From Deroplatys truncata (lineage: Eukaryota > Arthropoda > Insecta > Mantodea > Mantidae), in assembly GCA_030765065.1 (NCBI GenBank), contig CM060975.1:200236007-200300006 (forward strand): 64,000 bases of DNA. The letters are read 5' to 3'. The notes under the pieces were generated by a model. It did no database searches. It had not been told where the DNA came from and saw only the letters and a list, made by a program, of their open reading frames with translations. Positions 1-10,154 of the stretch are shown here, piece after piece (the stretch's first letter is position 1; each line of letters begins with the position of its first letter). A program made the position numbers and the translations under genes.

Positions 1-412
1 CTGTTCCTCCATTTTGTTCCATTCATCATTTCATTAGTCTTTCATCCCGTTGGTCTCTTACAGGATCGGAAGTGTCGGCGATGATGTTTCGGTGCAGCGT
101 GGCAGGAGAAAAGGATGTCTCTATACCGCTCTCCGTACCTCGTCTTCCGGCTGGCTGCCGGGGTATCCGAACCCCATTGAGGGGCGTTGGATCCCTCTGT
201 GTGTGGCGGGGTCCCCGGTCTGCCTTCCGTCTGCCGGGGTGTCTACTACAGGAAACTTAGGGACCCTGTCATTGCTATGCCGTTGGTCCGGATTCAGCGC
301 CCGGTGTTTCCTGTCGTCTCAACCTTGTTCCCGGGGACGCCCCTTCGTGGAGCGCAGATACAATATCTTTATGGGTCAGTGCCGAGTCCCCTCCGTTCAG
401 GAAGATTATGAT
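1..412 (+). mobile_element. Family S long SINE, truncated by window edge
   Basis: GC-rich body without the tRNA head, which would lie before base 1. It matches the reverse complement of 34262-34873 over most of its length (GGAAGTGTCGGCGATGATG near 68, and the shared AGGGACCCTGTCATTGC motif near 260). A 123-codon ORF spans it, but the same region in other copies is broken differently, so I do not call it a gene. Confidence 0.7.
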
Positions 413-900
413 ATACTCTGAAACCACCACACAATTACAATTGCATCTTCTTCTGCTGTTCAAGGTGTAGGAAGTGCTGCCTTTTCTGGCTTCAAAGGTC
501 CTGCCATCTTTTCCTTCGGCTTCCCAGATATCTTCTTCCTCTAGGTGTATACTTTGCTGCCTTCTTGGAGATTCTACTATCCTCAATTCTTTCAATGTGC
601 TCTTTCCATTTCATTCTATTAACATCTATTTTATCGTTTAGTGCGTAAAGTTTGTTTACTTCTAATATTTTCATTTTGTGCAGTCCTTTACCTTCTTAAA
701 CACCTCATTTCTGCTGCTTCTAATTTTATTTACTTCGTTCTGGGTTAGTCAGAACCCAAGTTTCCGATACATATAAGAAAATTAGTGCTTTCATAACTTT
801 ATATAACTTCATCTTTTTTCACTCCTTGTTTTTGTTTTCAGTGTTATATTTAGCATTCCGAATCGCATTGCCTGGAAAATCTGAAATTTATTCTAAATAT
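413..900 (-). pseudogene. Non-LTR retrotransposon RT, C-terminal remnant
   Basis: Read on the minus strand, it encodes pieces of the C-terminal part of an endonuclease/reverse-transcriptase polyprotein: a SETWVLT-like segment at about 744-771 (usual form YGSETWTLT), then W-x-E-H-I-E-R-I and YTPRGRR...RKRW at about 492-600. These are the thumb and tail motifs of the RTE-like elements common in insects. Several frameshifts and stops split it, and the catalytic RT core is absent. It abuts the S SINE. Confidence 0.7.
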
Positions 901-1068
901 CGTTATCGTGTATGTATTATGACGCAGCAGCTATGGGGCAAGGTTTACAGGAGTTCGGCGCCGGGCAGTCGGATATAAACAAAGATAAGTAGCGCTCTCA
1001 CCATCGTAAACACCGGAAGCGCTATCGTCAGATAACCAGAATCTTTTTGATGTTTCCCCTTCTGCAAC

Positions 1069-1135
1069 GTTCGAGAACTCTTTGGAAATTTCCAACAGCT
1101 ATATAAACAAGTCCTCTCGCTAGTTAGTGAGCGAG
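1069..1135 (+). promoter_or_regulatory. Heat-shock-type promoter (HSE array plus TATA box)
   Basis: Five contiguous 5-bp units lie at 1069-1093: gTTCg, aGAAc, tcttt, gGAAa, tTTCc. Four fit the alternating nTTCn/nGAAn heat shock factor site exactly. A TATA box, CTATATAAAC, follows at 1099-1108. The expected start would be near 1125-1135, in TCGCTAGTTAGTGAG. The block 905-1480 is richer in GC than its surroundings and matches nothing else in the window. Downstream ATGs open only very short frames, so the transcribed part would be a 5' UTR. GTGAGT near 1335 could be a splice donor. No chaperone ORF follows, so it may be a promoter whose coding exon lies elsewhere, a promoter remnant, or part of an unrecognised retroelement. 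Confidence 0.5.
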
Positions 1136-1484
1136 TTAGTGAGTGCGTTTCTGGTGCGACGAAAAGTGCTGCTCTCCTTGTGACATGTAATGAGTGCTGC
1201 TGCAGGGGAGATTGGAGAAGTCCTGCGTTTGACTCCTAGAGTGTGAACCGTTCGGAAGAAGAGGATACCGCGTGCGTAATTCGTTACGCCGTACGTCGCG
1301 AAGAAAATGAAGTGGTAATGAAAACTAAGTGAAGTGAGTGAAGATGGACAATTCACAATATCTTATGTCGCATCCTAGGTATTTAATATGAAATACTTGT
1401 TCTCTCATTTTATTCACATATAAATTATATATTACATTACAATTACCTAAAAAAAGATTAAAATAAAATACGAACAAAAGATTG

Positions 1485-1905
1485 TATGAAAAGGTAGAAT
1501 CAGACTGAAGTTTAGTATCATAGCTGGGATTTAAACCACGGATCTTGAGTTTTCCGTACGGTAAGAAATATAATTTCATCTTACAAAATTTAATATTCAT
1601 GAAATTGCCATTAACAAAGCAACATCCCCAACTCGATTAGATAAAGCAGTTAATATTGAAATTCATAAAATTGTTTTTGGTTTTATATTCTTTAAGATGT
1701 AAATCAAGTAAAATTTTGTTAGTGCTGTAACCAACTGACATACCATAGGAATATTCCGGTATGGCATTAAATTCCCCAACTGACTCACATTTTTTCCGAT
1801 TAACCACAAGGCGTTCTCAAATTAATTTTGAGACATCCCAATGTCAACCTAAAACATCGTAAGTACCTACTTTAGTTCCCGGGTTTCATAATTAACCACT
1901 ATTAG
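1485..1905 (-). mobile_element. Family V tRNA-derived SINE, interrupted
   Basis: The piece at 1492-1560 (gtagaatcagactgaag...accacggatctt) and the piece at 1725-1900 (ggcattaaattccccaactgac...) match the left arm of the palindromic element at 63545-63925. On the minus strand they read as a tRNA-Lys-like head, with agttggttacagc as box A and gtggtttaaatccc as box B. About 165 bp of AT-rich sequence (about 1562-1727) separates the two boxes and is probably a later insertion. Confidence 0.55.
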
Positions 1906-1971
1906 ATCAACGAAAGATAATTAATAGCCTGCACACAGCATGTATGGAAGAACTATTACTTATAAAAAAAA

Positions 1972-2877
1972 TCTGATGTTACACTCACATGACTTTCTCT
2001 ACTCTTGTACAAACTATTTCTTCAAACGCTTATTCTCCATCTACTTCATGTTAATCGAGATAAACATTTGCAGACTCCATCCTATTGCTAATTTTCTTGT
2101 AGATGTAAGGGGGAATATATATTTACAAGGGCAATATAGAAATACAGTAGCCTTTAAGCACATACATATCTCTTAATAGCTGGTTGCTAGGTGCAGCACC
2201 ATTCCCTTTGCCACAGATTAATATTCTTTGCATATACAAGACAAAAAATGAATAAAGAATTCCCATTTGAGAAAATAAGTATTGAAAAATTTAAGGGAAT
2301 AACAAGCAATATCTCGAAAATGGTTCACTCAACAAAAAGAATGTATATGACATAAATTGTGTATTTTAACGAGATCTACATTATTTGTGTAGTAAAATTT
2401 TGTCTATTTCATATGGTTTACCAGTTATGCAAAAGTCATTCACAATGAAGAATAATTTTGGAGACATTCCCAGGAAATTCAAGATATACATTTCATTTGT
2501 CATGAAAGTATCTTAAATATATGATATTTTAATCAAAATCGTTAGAGCCATTTTTGAGAAAATTAAAATTTTCGAAAAATGTTCCATGTAATCTGAGGTG
2601 GGGGATTTTCTTGAAAACCTTCGTGTTGCATCTCGGGAAGTTACTGAACCTAAATCCCAAGTTTGGTGTTTATCCGACTGTTCGTTTCTGAGTTATGCTG
2701 TTCTCAAACAGACACACACACACACAGACACACACACACACACGCGGACATGTTTCCAAAAATGCTTGTTTTGGATTCAGGGGGCCTCAAAACATGTATT
2801 TCCGGTGAAATCTCGGTGTCGAATTTTTGGGTGGAATAAAATACTTCCCCTACTTACTGTACGTAGTAGAGAAAGTA
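1972..2877 (+). mobile_element. Family A copy 1 (complete, 906 bp)
   Basis: This is the reference copy of the dominant repeat. It begins TCTGATG and ends GTAGTAGAGAAAGTA. ACTTTCTCTACT stands about 20 bp inside the left end, and its reverse complement lies at the right end. It is non-coding. A CA-rich microsatellite (2709-2742) lies about 150 bp from the right end. It is flanked by A-runs on both sides (AAAAAAAA left, AAAAA right), consistent with insertion into a homopolymer. It is probably a non-autonomous DNA element. I do not recognise the superfamily. Confidence 0.75.
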
Positions 2878-2887
2878 AAAAGAAATT

Positions 2888-3461
2888 GCTAGGTATTGAA
2901 CAATTCCAAGCATTAATAATAGATATCTCGGAAATAGTTGGTCACAAGGAAGGTTATTTGAAATAAATTGTACGTTTTAAAGGTTTACACACTTTTTGTG
3001 TAGTACGTTTGTGTCTCTGTTTACGTTATACAAGATTGTACAAAATTCCTTCTAATAAAGTGGACTTTACAAGTATTCCCAGAAAATTCAGGATATACAT
3101 TTTATTTGTCACGTAAATATGTTTAGTATATGGTATTGTAATCAAAATCGTTAGAGCTATTTTTTAGAAAATAAAAAATTTCGAAAAATACTCCATGTAA
3201 AGGATAGTTAGAGTTAGAGAGATTTTCTTGAAAATCCTTGTACCGTATATCTGGAAGACACTGAATTTAAATATGAGGTTTGGTATCCATCCGACTTTTC
3301 GAGTTTTTTAATTATGGTGTTCACACACACACACTTTTTTTTCTAAAAATGCCTTCCTTTGGTTTAGGGGGCCTCAAAAAATATATTTCCTGTGAAATCT
3401 CGACATTGAATTTTTGAGTGGAATACAATACTTCTACTTGCTATGCGTAGTAGAGAAAGTA
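2888..3461 (+). mobile_element. Family A copy 2, subfamily B, 5'-truncated
   Basis: It begins inside the element (tattgaacaattcc, then the atatctcgg segment) and runs to the right end GTAGTAGAGAAAGTA at 3461. It starts almost directly after copy 1 in the same orientation. The sequence follows subfamily B, with GTGTAGTACG and ttacaagattgta-type variants. Confidence 0.7.
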
Positions 3462-3833
3462 AAAATCATATACTGACTCAAAAAATGTAAAAAAAAAATA
3501 TTCGATTTCTCCAGAAATTTGCTATTAAAGCCATACACATGGTACCTAAAAATAGCTACTAAGTGCTTCACATTATTTGGTTGTGCAAAGAACCTTATGG
3601 CCATAAAGTAAAATTTAATGATTAATATACTTGTACATTCTGACAATAGGAGGATAACAAACAGGCAGTGACTGTTGTTCTGGCTTTTAATCCTGGATAT
3701 TTCTTTTTTCGTTAGTATGTGTTTCTACTTTTTCTTAGTAGAGGAAGTATTGCATTCCACCCAAATATTCCATATCGAGCATTCTCCGGAAATACACACT
3801 TTGGGGCTTTCCGGATCCAATAAGAGCATTTTA

Positions 3834-4386
3834 GAATCTAGATTAGGATTACCTACAAGGGTACACCTAGCACCTCGACCCACACAGGGATCTTTGGTGC
3901 ATACACCCCCGTGAGGAACGGATTACATGAAGGAACCGCAGGTGACGTATGGGCTGCAGGATGACAGACGCAGGCGACACAGACGCGTAGAGGTCCCTAA
4001 CAGTTACAAGCTTGACCACCCAGCCGGAGAGCGCTCAAGGCAGCCCTTCCAAGCCACCGGAAGGTGGCTCACAGGCTCCCCTCCGGCGGAGACCGGGGAA
4101 AGTTCGACCCAGCAGCAGAGACTGGAGCGGTCCATCTGACGGGGCCGAAAAGAAGTTCCAACACGCAAGCCGTCTGCACCCTCTGACCGCAATCGTCCGA
4201 CACACAGCCCCGGAGCCAACCTGTAACGTAAAAAAGGAAGATGAAATGAGAAGGAATGAGGGAAGAGAAATTCGGGGGAGACAAAGGCCTTACCATGGTC
4301 CAGAAAGGTCGGCCGCGGGAATCGAACCCACGACCTCCCGGATGAGGGCCACAGACGCAACCGCCTGAGCCATCCCTCTCGGCAAT
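3834..4386 (-). mobile_element. Family S tRNA-derived SINE with 15-bp target duplication
   Basis: The head lies at the right end. On the minus strand, GGGATGGCTCAGGCGG supplies box A (TGGCTCAGGCGG) and GGGTTCGATTCCCGC supplies box B, spaced as in a tRNA-derived pol III promoter. The target duplication is aataagagcatttta (3819-3833) and aataaaagcatttta (4387-4401), with one mismatch. The body is about 450 bp and GC-rich. ORFs of 118 codons on both strands are chance products of that composition. Confidence 0.85.
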
Positions 4387-4412
4387 AATAAAAGCATTTT
4401 AAGAAAAATACC

Positions 4413-4422
4413 CGTGTGTGTG

Positions 4423-4462
<40 letters not shown>
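4413..4462. repeat. (GT)n microsatellite
   Basis: About 25 dinucleotides with one interruption. It occupies the same position in family A copy 3 that CA tracts occupy in other copies. Confidence 0.95.
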
Positions 4463-4928
4463 AAAACTCCATTAAATGTCAAACTTGGTATTTAAGTTCA
4501 GCATCTTCCAAGGATACGACAAGAAAATTTTCAAGGAGTTCCTCATTCCAAACTATCCTTTACATAGAAAGTGTTTCGATGTTTTTATTTTCTCAAAACG
4601 GCTCTAACGATTCGAATTAAAATACCGTGTGTTCAAAATATTTGTTTGCCGTATAACATGTATATCTTGAATTTTCTGGTAATAGCATGTTCATTCTGAA
4701 TTGCTTTTGTATAACTGGTAAACCGTAAGAGATAGACAAAATCTTACTACACAAGGAATGTAGACCTCGTTAAAGGAAACAATTTGTCAAATAAACATTT
4801 TTATGAAGTTAACCAAATCCGACATATTCCTTTTTATAGGTTAAATCTTCAAATACTTATACTTTTTTCGAGTGGCAAGTCAAACAAATAACAAGGGATA
4901 TTTCGGAAATGGTTCAGTCCAATATATA

Positions 4929-6836
4929 CAGTAGACCCTCGCTAATTCGAAATCGGACAAACTGAAAACTCGGTTAATCCGTAGTAGCTGCTCGGTCCCT
5001 GCCTAATTACATGCAAAAAATCTACCGCTTAAACCGAATTTCGGATAATTCGTACTACGAACTAAAATTTGGTTCCCTCATTACATATCCCATATGTTAC
5101 TCTTCGATTAAACCGAATATGTATTTTGTGCGTGCACTACGATATTTTCCGTTACGCATTTCACATAATGTTTCTCAATTTTGTTTTTCACTGTCCGGCC
5201 CCATGCTTCAATAGAAGGTTCGGGAAATCCCCAAGAGAGAAGGAATTTCCGGGTTTGTGTCTTCTGAGGGATGGCTATGGCGTTTTTAGAAGAGGCCTAA
5301 AATCAGTGCTGTCAGTGTCTGTGGGGAGGCACATAAAGTAAACGAGGAAGATGCCAATGAGTGGGCTGGGAGTTTCAATCTAAGCTCTCTCATCATCACC
5401 CAAGAAATGTGTTTAATATGGGTGAAGCAGGCGTTTTCTATAACTTGATGCCTGAAAAAACACTACATGCCAAGGGCGGAAAATGCAGCAAGCAGAGACT
5501 AACGGTGGTCCTGTATTGTAATTCAGATGGTTCTGAGAAGCTCAAACCATTAGTGGTTGGAAAATACAAAAATCCACGTCGTTTTATAAAGGTCAACATG
5601 TTCAATCTGCCAAGTCAGTACGAGAATAACAATAAAGCTTGAATGACCAAATCTCTTGAAGATTCAACAACAAATGGCTGCGAGAAAAAGGAACATTTTG
5701 CTAACTTTGGACCACTGCTCGGCACATCAGACAACTTCCGAAAATAGAAGTTGTCTTCTTACTAGTTAACACTACGAGCCATCTGCAACCATTGGATCAA
5801 GGAATAATCGCCTCAATGAAGCGTAATTACAGACGCCAACTGGTTAAGGCTGCCATCAGTGCAATAGAACTACAAGAAACAGTTCCACATTGGAATGTAC
5901 TGCAAGTTATCCGCAACATATCTGCTGCTTGGGATGAAGTTACAACAGACACCATAACTAACTGTTTTAAGAAGGCCTGGACAGCAACTGATAACGGCGT
6001 CGAAACTGAACAGAAAACCGGTGATCCACATCTGAACTTATAATGTGGATGCAATTGGAATTCTGGTAATGTTCTTCTACAAGCTTACATCCGTTGGTGC
6101 CCTCTCGTATCGTCATTATGGAAGAATGGACTAAGGTAGACAACATCTGTGCTGCTGAAGAAACAGTCATTTGCTGATGATGCAGAAGAGAATGATAATT
6201 CTACACTGTCATCTTCTGAGGAGGAACATGAAGATAGGACACCGCGATCCCGCCCAGAAGTTACAGCTGCATTTCTGTTCTCGAGAGATTCGCTGCCACT
6301 TCTGATGTCTCCATGGCATTTCAGGATGCCCTGGATGAGGTATTTCCAGAGAGTGCTATAATATTACGAGCAACGTTCCGCCAACAACATTTAATTATTT
6401 TTTCAATTTATGGAACTTAAATTTGTAATGGATAAGTGTTTTAACTAAAACATGTGTCCTTAGTGTTAAAAGAACGGTATATTTAAAGTGTTTCTTAAGG
6501 TTATTATTTGTTGTATTATACGACTCACTAATGCAATGAGTACAATATTGTTCCAAATAGTACTGTTTAAAAAAAATTACGACAAGCATTTGACAGTATA
6601 CTTTCTCGATTAAACAAATGCCACGCATATCATATACAATAGTTATTTTTACTTTTTCTTAGAAGCGGAACACCCTCATTCGTTGGTACGCATAACAGAA
6701 AGTGAACTGAACAGTCGTATTTTACCACTTCAGATAACACGGGATTATTTTTACAAAACCTCGTTAATTCAAACTTCGTTAAACCGAATTGGCTATTTTT
6801 CGTTCCCTTGGAATTCGGTTAAACGAGGGTGTAATG
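4929..6836 (+). mobile_element. pogo/Tigger-type DNA transposon
   Basis: The terminal inverted repeats are CAGTAGACCCTCG (4929-4941) and CGAGGGTGTAATG (6824-6836), with neighbouring ctaattcg/cggttaaacg repeats inside them. CAGT...ACCCTCG starts and a TA target are typical of Tc1/mariner-superfamily Tigger elements. TA lies at 4927-4928; the right-hand TA has decayed to CA. At 1.9 kb it is slightly short for the group, and the transposase is broken. It is inserted into family A copy 4. Confidence 0.88.
5210..6043 (+). pseudogene. Tigger transposase remnant
   Basis: Frames shift several times. At 5361-5642 the translation reads HPRNVFNMGEAGVFYNLMP...KCSKQRLTVVLYCNSDGSEKLKP, the start of the DDE_1 catalytic domain; the usual D of N-x-DETG is replaced by G. 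About 5695-5730 gives LLTLDHCSAH, the second catalytic aspartate region. 5792-6043 gives LDQGIIASMKRNYRR...AWDEVTTDTITNCFKKAW, the third aspartate and the C-terminus. The CENP-B-like DNA-binding domain is mostly unreadable. Clearly inactive. Confidence 0.85.
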
Positions 6837-6842
6837 CATATA

Positions 6843-7659
6843 TAAGGATCATTCAAATGAAACAGTGTAAAGTAACGGTAACGATTTTATTAACTCAAAA
6901 ATAGTCGCCAAAACTGTTGGCACTTTATCCCATTGCGACACTAGCCGGTTGATTCCATCTTTGAAGAAGCTAGTGGGCTGCTGTCGGATCCCGGCCTGGA
7001 CCAATTCACACACTTCGTCGTCTGTTGTGAATCGATGTCCGCGAATAGCTTGTTTTAGAGGTCCATAAACATGAAAGTCACACGGTGAAAGGTCTGGACT
7101 GTACGGTGGATGTTCCAGCGTTTCCCATCGAAACTGCTGCAATGTTGTCTTCACCGCATTGGCAGTGTGTGGGTGGGCATTATCATGCAGGAGAATAACG
7201 CCATTGGACAACATGCCTGGGCGTTTCGACTTGATGGCTCGTCTAAGGTTCTGTAAAGTGGCTTGATAACGCTGGGCATTGATGGTGGTTCCCTGTTCCA
7301 GGAACTCGACAAGCAGTGAGCCCTTGTGGTCAAAAAAGGACATATTGACCTTACTAGAACTAGTGTGCACGGTCTTTGATTTCTTTGGAGGTGGTGAAGT
7401 CTCATGTTTCCACTGCTTGCTCTGGCACACTCCTCGTTGTTCCTGCTTACTCGCCTTCATGTTCAGTAGTGGACGATAACTTGTGTGACCACCTTCTCTT
7501 CGGCGCGAAACCACACTGTCGCTATGCAACGTGAAACGTTGCACACGCTGTAGTCGCTCTACCAATAGATGGTGCCACCATACACGCAGTTACAAGTTGC
7601 CACTTTACGTATAGTGCAAAGTTAGACGCACTGATCAGGTTTCATTTGAATGTCCCTCA
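6843..7659 (-). mobile_element. mariner-family element, internally deleted (817 bp)
   Basis: Inverted ends are TAAGGATCATTCAAATGAAAC (left, from 6843) and, on the other strand, TGAGGGACATTCAAATGAAAC from 7659. TA dinucleotides lie at 6841-6842 and 7660-7661. Its transposase reads on the minus strand. It sits a few bases from the Tigger right end inside the same interrupted family A copy. Intact mariners are about 1.3 kb, so about 0.5 kb is missing. Confidence 0.88.
6849..7565 (-). pseudogene. mariner transposase, N-terminal half deleted
   Basis: Open for 238 codons. Readable features are SFFDHKGSLLVEFLEQGTTINAQRYQATL, LHDNAHPHTANAV (second catalytic Asp) and YSPDLSPCDFHVYGPLK (third). Exactly 34 residues separate the two aspartates, the mariner D34D signature. 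The first catalytic Asp region and both helix-turn-helix motifs are absent; the first ~60 codons come from joined terminal sequence. The long frame therefore survives without a functional enzyme. The C-terminus ends almost at the TIR. Confidence 0.9.
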
Positions 7660-8155
7660 TATATGACATGAATTGTGTGTTTTAACGAGATCTACATTAC
7701 TTGTGTAGAAAAATTTTGTCTATCTCTTACGGTTTACCAGTTATGCAAAAGTCATTCAGAATGAACAAGATTTTTGGGAACATTCCCAGAAAATTCAAGA
7801 TATACATTTTATGTGTAATAAAAACATCTTAAATATATATTTTAATCAAAAATCGTTTCAGAAATGTTTGAAAAAATTTAAATTTTCGAAAAACCTTCCA
7901 TGTAAAGGGTAGTCTGAGGTGGAGGTGGGAATTTTCGTGTCGCATGTTTGAAAGATGCTGTCGTAATTACAAAGTTTGGTATTTATCTGACTTTTCGTTT
8001 TCGAGTAATGCTGTTCACAGACACGGACGTTTTTCTAAAATGCTTTTTTAGGATTCAGGGACCCTCAAAACATGTATTTCCGGTGAAATCTCGGTATCGA
8101 ATTTTTGGGTGGAATGCAATACTTCCCCTACTTACTATACGTAGGAGAGAAAGTA

Positions 8156-8485
8156 AACAACTATCTCTATGGTGTTTCTCATCCCTTTCAGAGAAATCTA
8201 AACCATTGATCTAAACCACGACAAACCTTTTGGAACGTAGCTCTTTAGGAATCGGCAAAAATTACTACTTGGACAGCTATTGCTCCTATGTGTATTTTAA
8301 CTCTTACATTCATTTCAATGGAATATCTATGTAGTCGCGTAAAGCCGTAGTCTTATTTAAAAGGTAAATAAATAACATGCTTAGTAAATAAATACCTTAA
8401 GAATTATTACTGTATTTATCAAACTCAAGTTATTTGAATATAGTGTCATTGATTATTATTACATTTTTTCTTCTTGTTCCCGCAG
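8156..8485. other. Unassigned 330 bp upstream of candidate exon
   Basis: AT-rich sequence with no ORF and no repeat match in the window. The last 25 bp form the polypyrimidine tract and AG of the candidate acceptor site. Confidence 0.5.
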
Positions 8486-8539
8486 GAAAGACATGCATGC
8501 TAGCGCTTCTGGACAGCCTGGTGGTTATAGACATGACCG
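8486..8539 (+). CDS. Candidate 54-nt internal exon of an unidentified gene
   Basis: The acceptor is tttttcttcttgttcccgCAG, ending at 8485. The donor is ACCG|GTAAGTAC at 8540. Both are near consensus. The 54 nt between them are more GC-rich than the flanks and divisible by three. Two of the three frames are open: KDMHASASGQPGGYRHD or KTCMLALLDSLVVIDMT, each with a split codon at the edges. I recognise neither peptide, so the frame is undecided. It does not recur in the window and no transposon covers it. If real, the host gene spans this region with introns of many kilobases and this would be a phase-preserving cassette. Chance juxtaposition remains possible. Confidence 0.45.
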
Positions 8540-8955
8540 GTAAGTACAATCAACAAAGCAGAATGCTGGTATGCATTTCTTTGGTTGCTTGTTCGAACCT
8601 TGAACTCTCGCACAAGGAGGATGATAAATGAATAAAGAGCACGACTCCACCTGCTCTTGTCGGGAGCAAAGTCCTCCCAGAGACCGGCACGCGCCTAAGA
8701 TGCTGGTAGGTACCAGAGTCAGCTGCAGAGATTAGCGCCGTGAAGAACTGCGGGCCACTCGGCCAGGTTGAGCTGGTTATGGAAACAGCTGTGAGACAGT
8801 TTGCGCTTATGCAAGTTTGCAAATTTTTCAAATTTAGTTTCATGTGATAATTTTATGCTTAAGCAGGCATTCCTTTGCTTAAATAAATCATAGTTTGCAA
8901 TTTCAAAACTGGGTGAAAAGGGGGAATGTATTTGGAGTTGAAACCTTTTTCTTTT
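8540..8955. other. Unassigned, intron-like
   Basis: Follows the candidate donor site. It includes a moderately GC-rich stretch (8640-8790) with no convincing frame and no match elsewhere in the window. Confidence 0.4.
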
Positions 8956-9783
8956 TACTTTCTCTGCCACGTAATTACAATAAGTAGAGAAGTATTGAAT
9001 TTCACCCAACAATTCTATGTCGAGATTCATGGGAAATACATGTTTTGAGTAAAACATGTTTGAATAAACAAATATTTTTAGGAAAAGGTCCGTGTGTATG
9101 TTTGTCTTTGAAAAGCATACCTCAAAAACGAAAATTCGAATAAAAACCAAACTAGGTATTAAGTTCAATATCTTCCAAAGATACAACACGAATATTTTCA
9201 AGAAAACCCACCCCCCACCCTTAACTAGCAGTTACATGGAACATTTTTCGAAATTTTCGATTTTCTTAATGGCTCTAACAATTTTAATTCATATTAAATA
9301 AGTGTTTATGAGAAAATATCTTGAATTTTCTCGGAATAGCCTGTGAAGTTCGGAAGGAATTTTGTGTAATCCTGTATAACTGGTAAACGTTAAGAGATAG
9401 ACAAAAATGCACTGCAAAAAGATGTATATCTCTTTAAAGCACACAATTTATTTTAAATAACTTTTTTCTGGCATAAGCCCTTTCCGAGATATACGTTATT
9501 AATGGTTCAGTACTTTGTCATTCTTTTAAGTCCTGTCAACATTCAGTTGTTTCTCGCGATTGCACGGAAAGAGTGAGGCCAACGTACAGCGTTCAGTTCT
9601 TAAACATTTGACTGTCGCTATTCCCTTTGTATTTATAACAAAATGTGTAATGTATTTATTTCTGAAAAAGTTTATTTCGATTAAAATGAAGTAGATAGAA
9701 AGATGAGCTTTCGTAAGAATAGCTTTTATACCCATTAATAAACGATACAGGGTAGAGAAAATCGTGTGAATGTAACCATTAGA
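8956..9783 (-). mobile_element. Family A copy 5, subfamily B, complete
   Basis: It starts tactttctctgcc, then gtattgaatttcacccaac. It ends with aaacgatacagggtagagaaaa and gtgaatgtaaccattagatg, the inverted left end of subfamily B. Internal B markers are tttctcgcgattgcacgg and ccttccgaact-like positions. Confidence 0.72.
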
Positions 9784-9989
9784 TGCTTTTTCTGCCATTT
9801 ATATGCCGGCTTTACCTTTGGGACAATTGCTCATCGACAATGATGTTCACTCCTTTTAGTATTGTCTGTCTTTGGGTTTTTTTACGTTGAGTTTTCTTTA
9901 TAAATATTAAATTCACACATACATTTACAATCTCATTCATATCTCCATACTCTAGCGAAGATGCGGAATAATCCTAGCTAAAGAAAAAT

Positions 9990-10065
9990 TCCCATCCAAC
10001 TAGGAATCGAACTCTGGACTCTGGATTTAGAAGCTAGCATGCTAACCAGCAGACCACGGAGGCAG
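9990..10065 (-). repeat. tRNA-like SINE head
   Basis: On the minus strand it reads TCCGTGGTCTGCTGGTTAGC (box A) followed 30 nt later by GAGTTCGATTCC (box B). No acceptor-stem pairing or body could be delimited, so it is a SINE fragment or tRNA relic and not a tRNA gene. Confidence 0.4.
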
Positions 10066-10154
10066 TCAGCAGAATCTTTGCTGCAATGGCTAATTGGATA
10101 AACTTGTTTTAGCGCATTATTTGAATATTTTGTGCTAAAGCAACTTTTCTAAAC

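Larger units (their letters stand above)
3726..4868 (-). mobile_element. Family A copy 3, split by a SINE
   Basis: The right terminus of the family appears inverted at 3726 (tactttttcttagtagagg, then gcattccaccc). It continues to 3833, is broken by an S-family SINE (3834-4386), and resumes at the duplicated target with an expanded GT microsatellite. It runs to about 4868, where the orientation switches to copy 4. Confidence 0.75.
4871..8155 (+). mobile_element. Family A copy 4, split by Tigger and mariner
   Basis: The left part is 4871-4928 (aataacaagggatatttcgg). The right part is 7662-8155 (tgacatgaattgtgtg... to gtaggagagaaagta). The two join into the normal family A sequence once 4929-7661 is removed. 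It is 5'-truncated where it meets the inverted copy 3. The right end is followed by AAACAAC. Confidence 0.75.

Noticed and set aside
1972-2877. Family A as a Helitron, because it begins with TC and sits in A/T-rich targets
   Set aside because: No CTRR terminus, no stable 3' hairpin, and one nested copy suggests a TTTTT duplication, which Helitrons do not make.
4004-4368. Overlapping 118-codon ORFs on both strands
   Set aside because: Both lie wholly inside the S SINE at 3834-4386.
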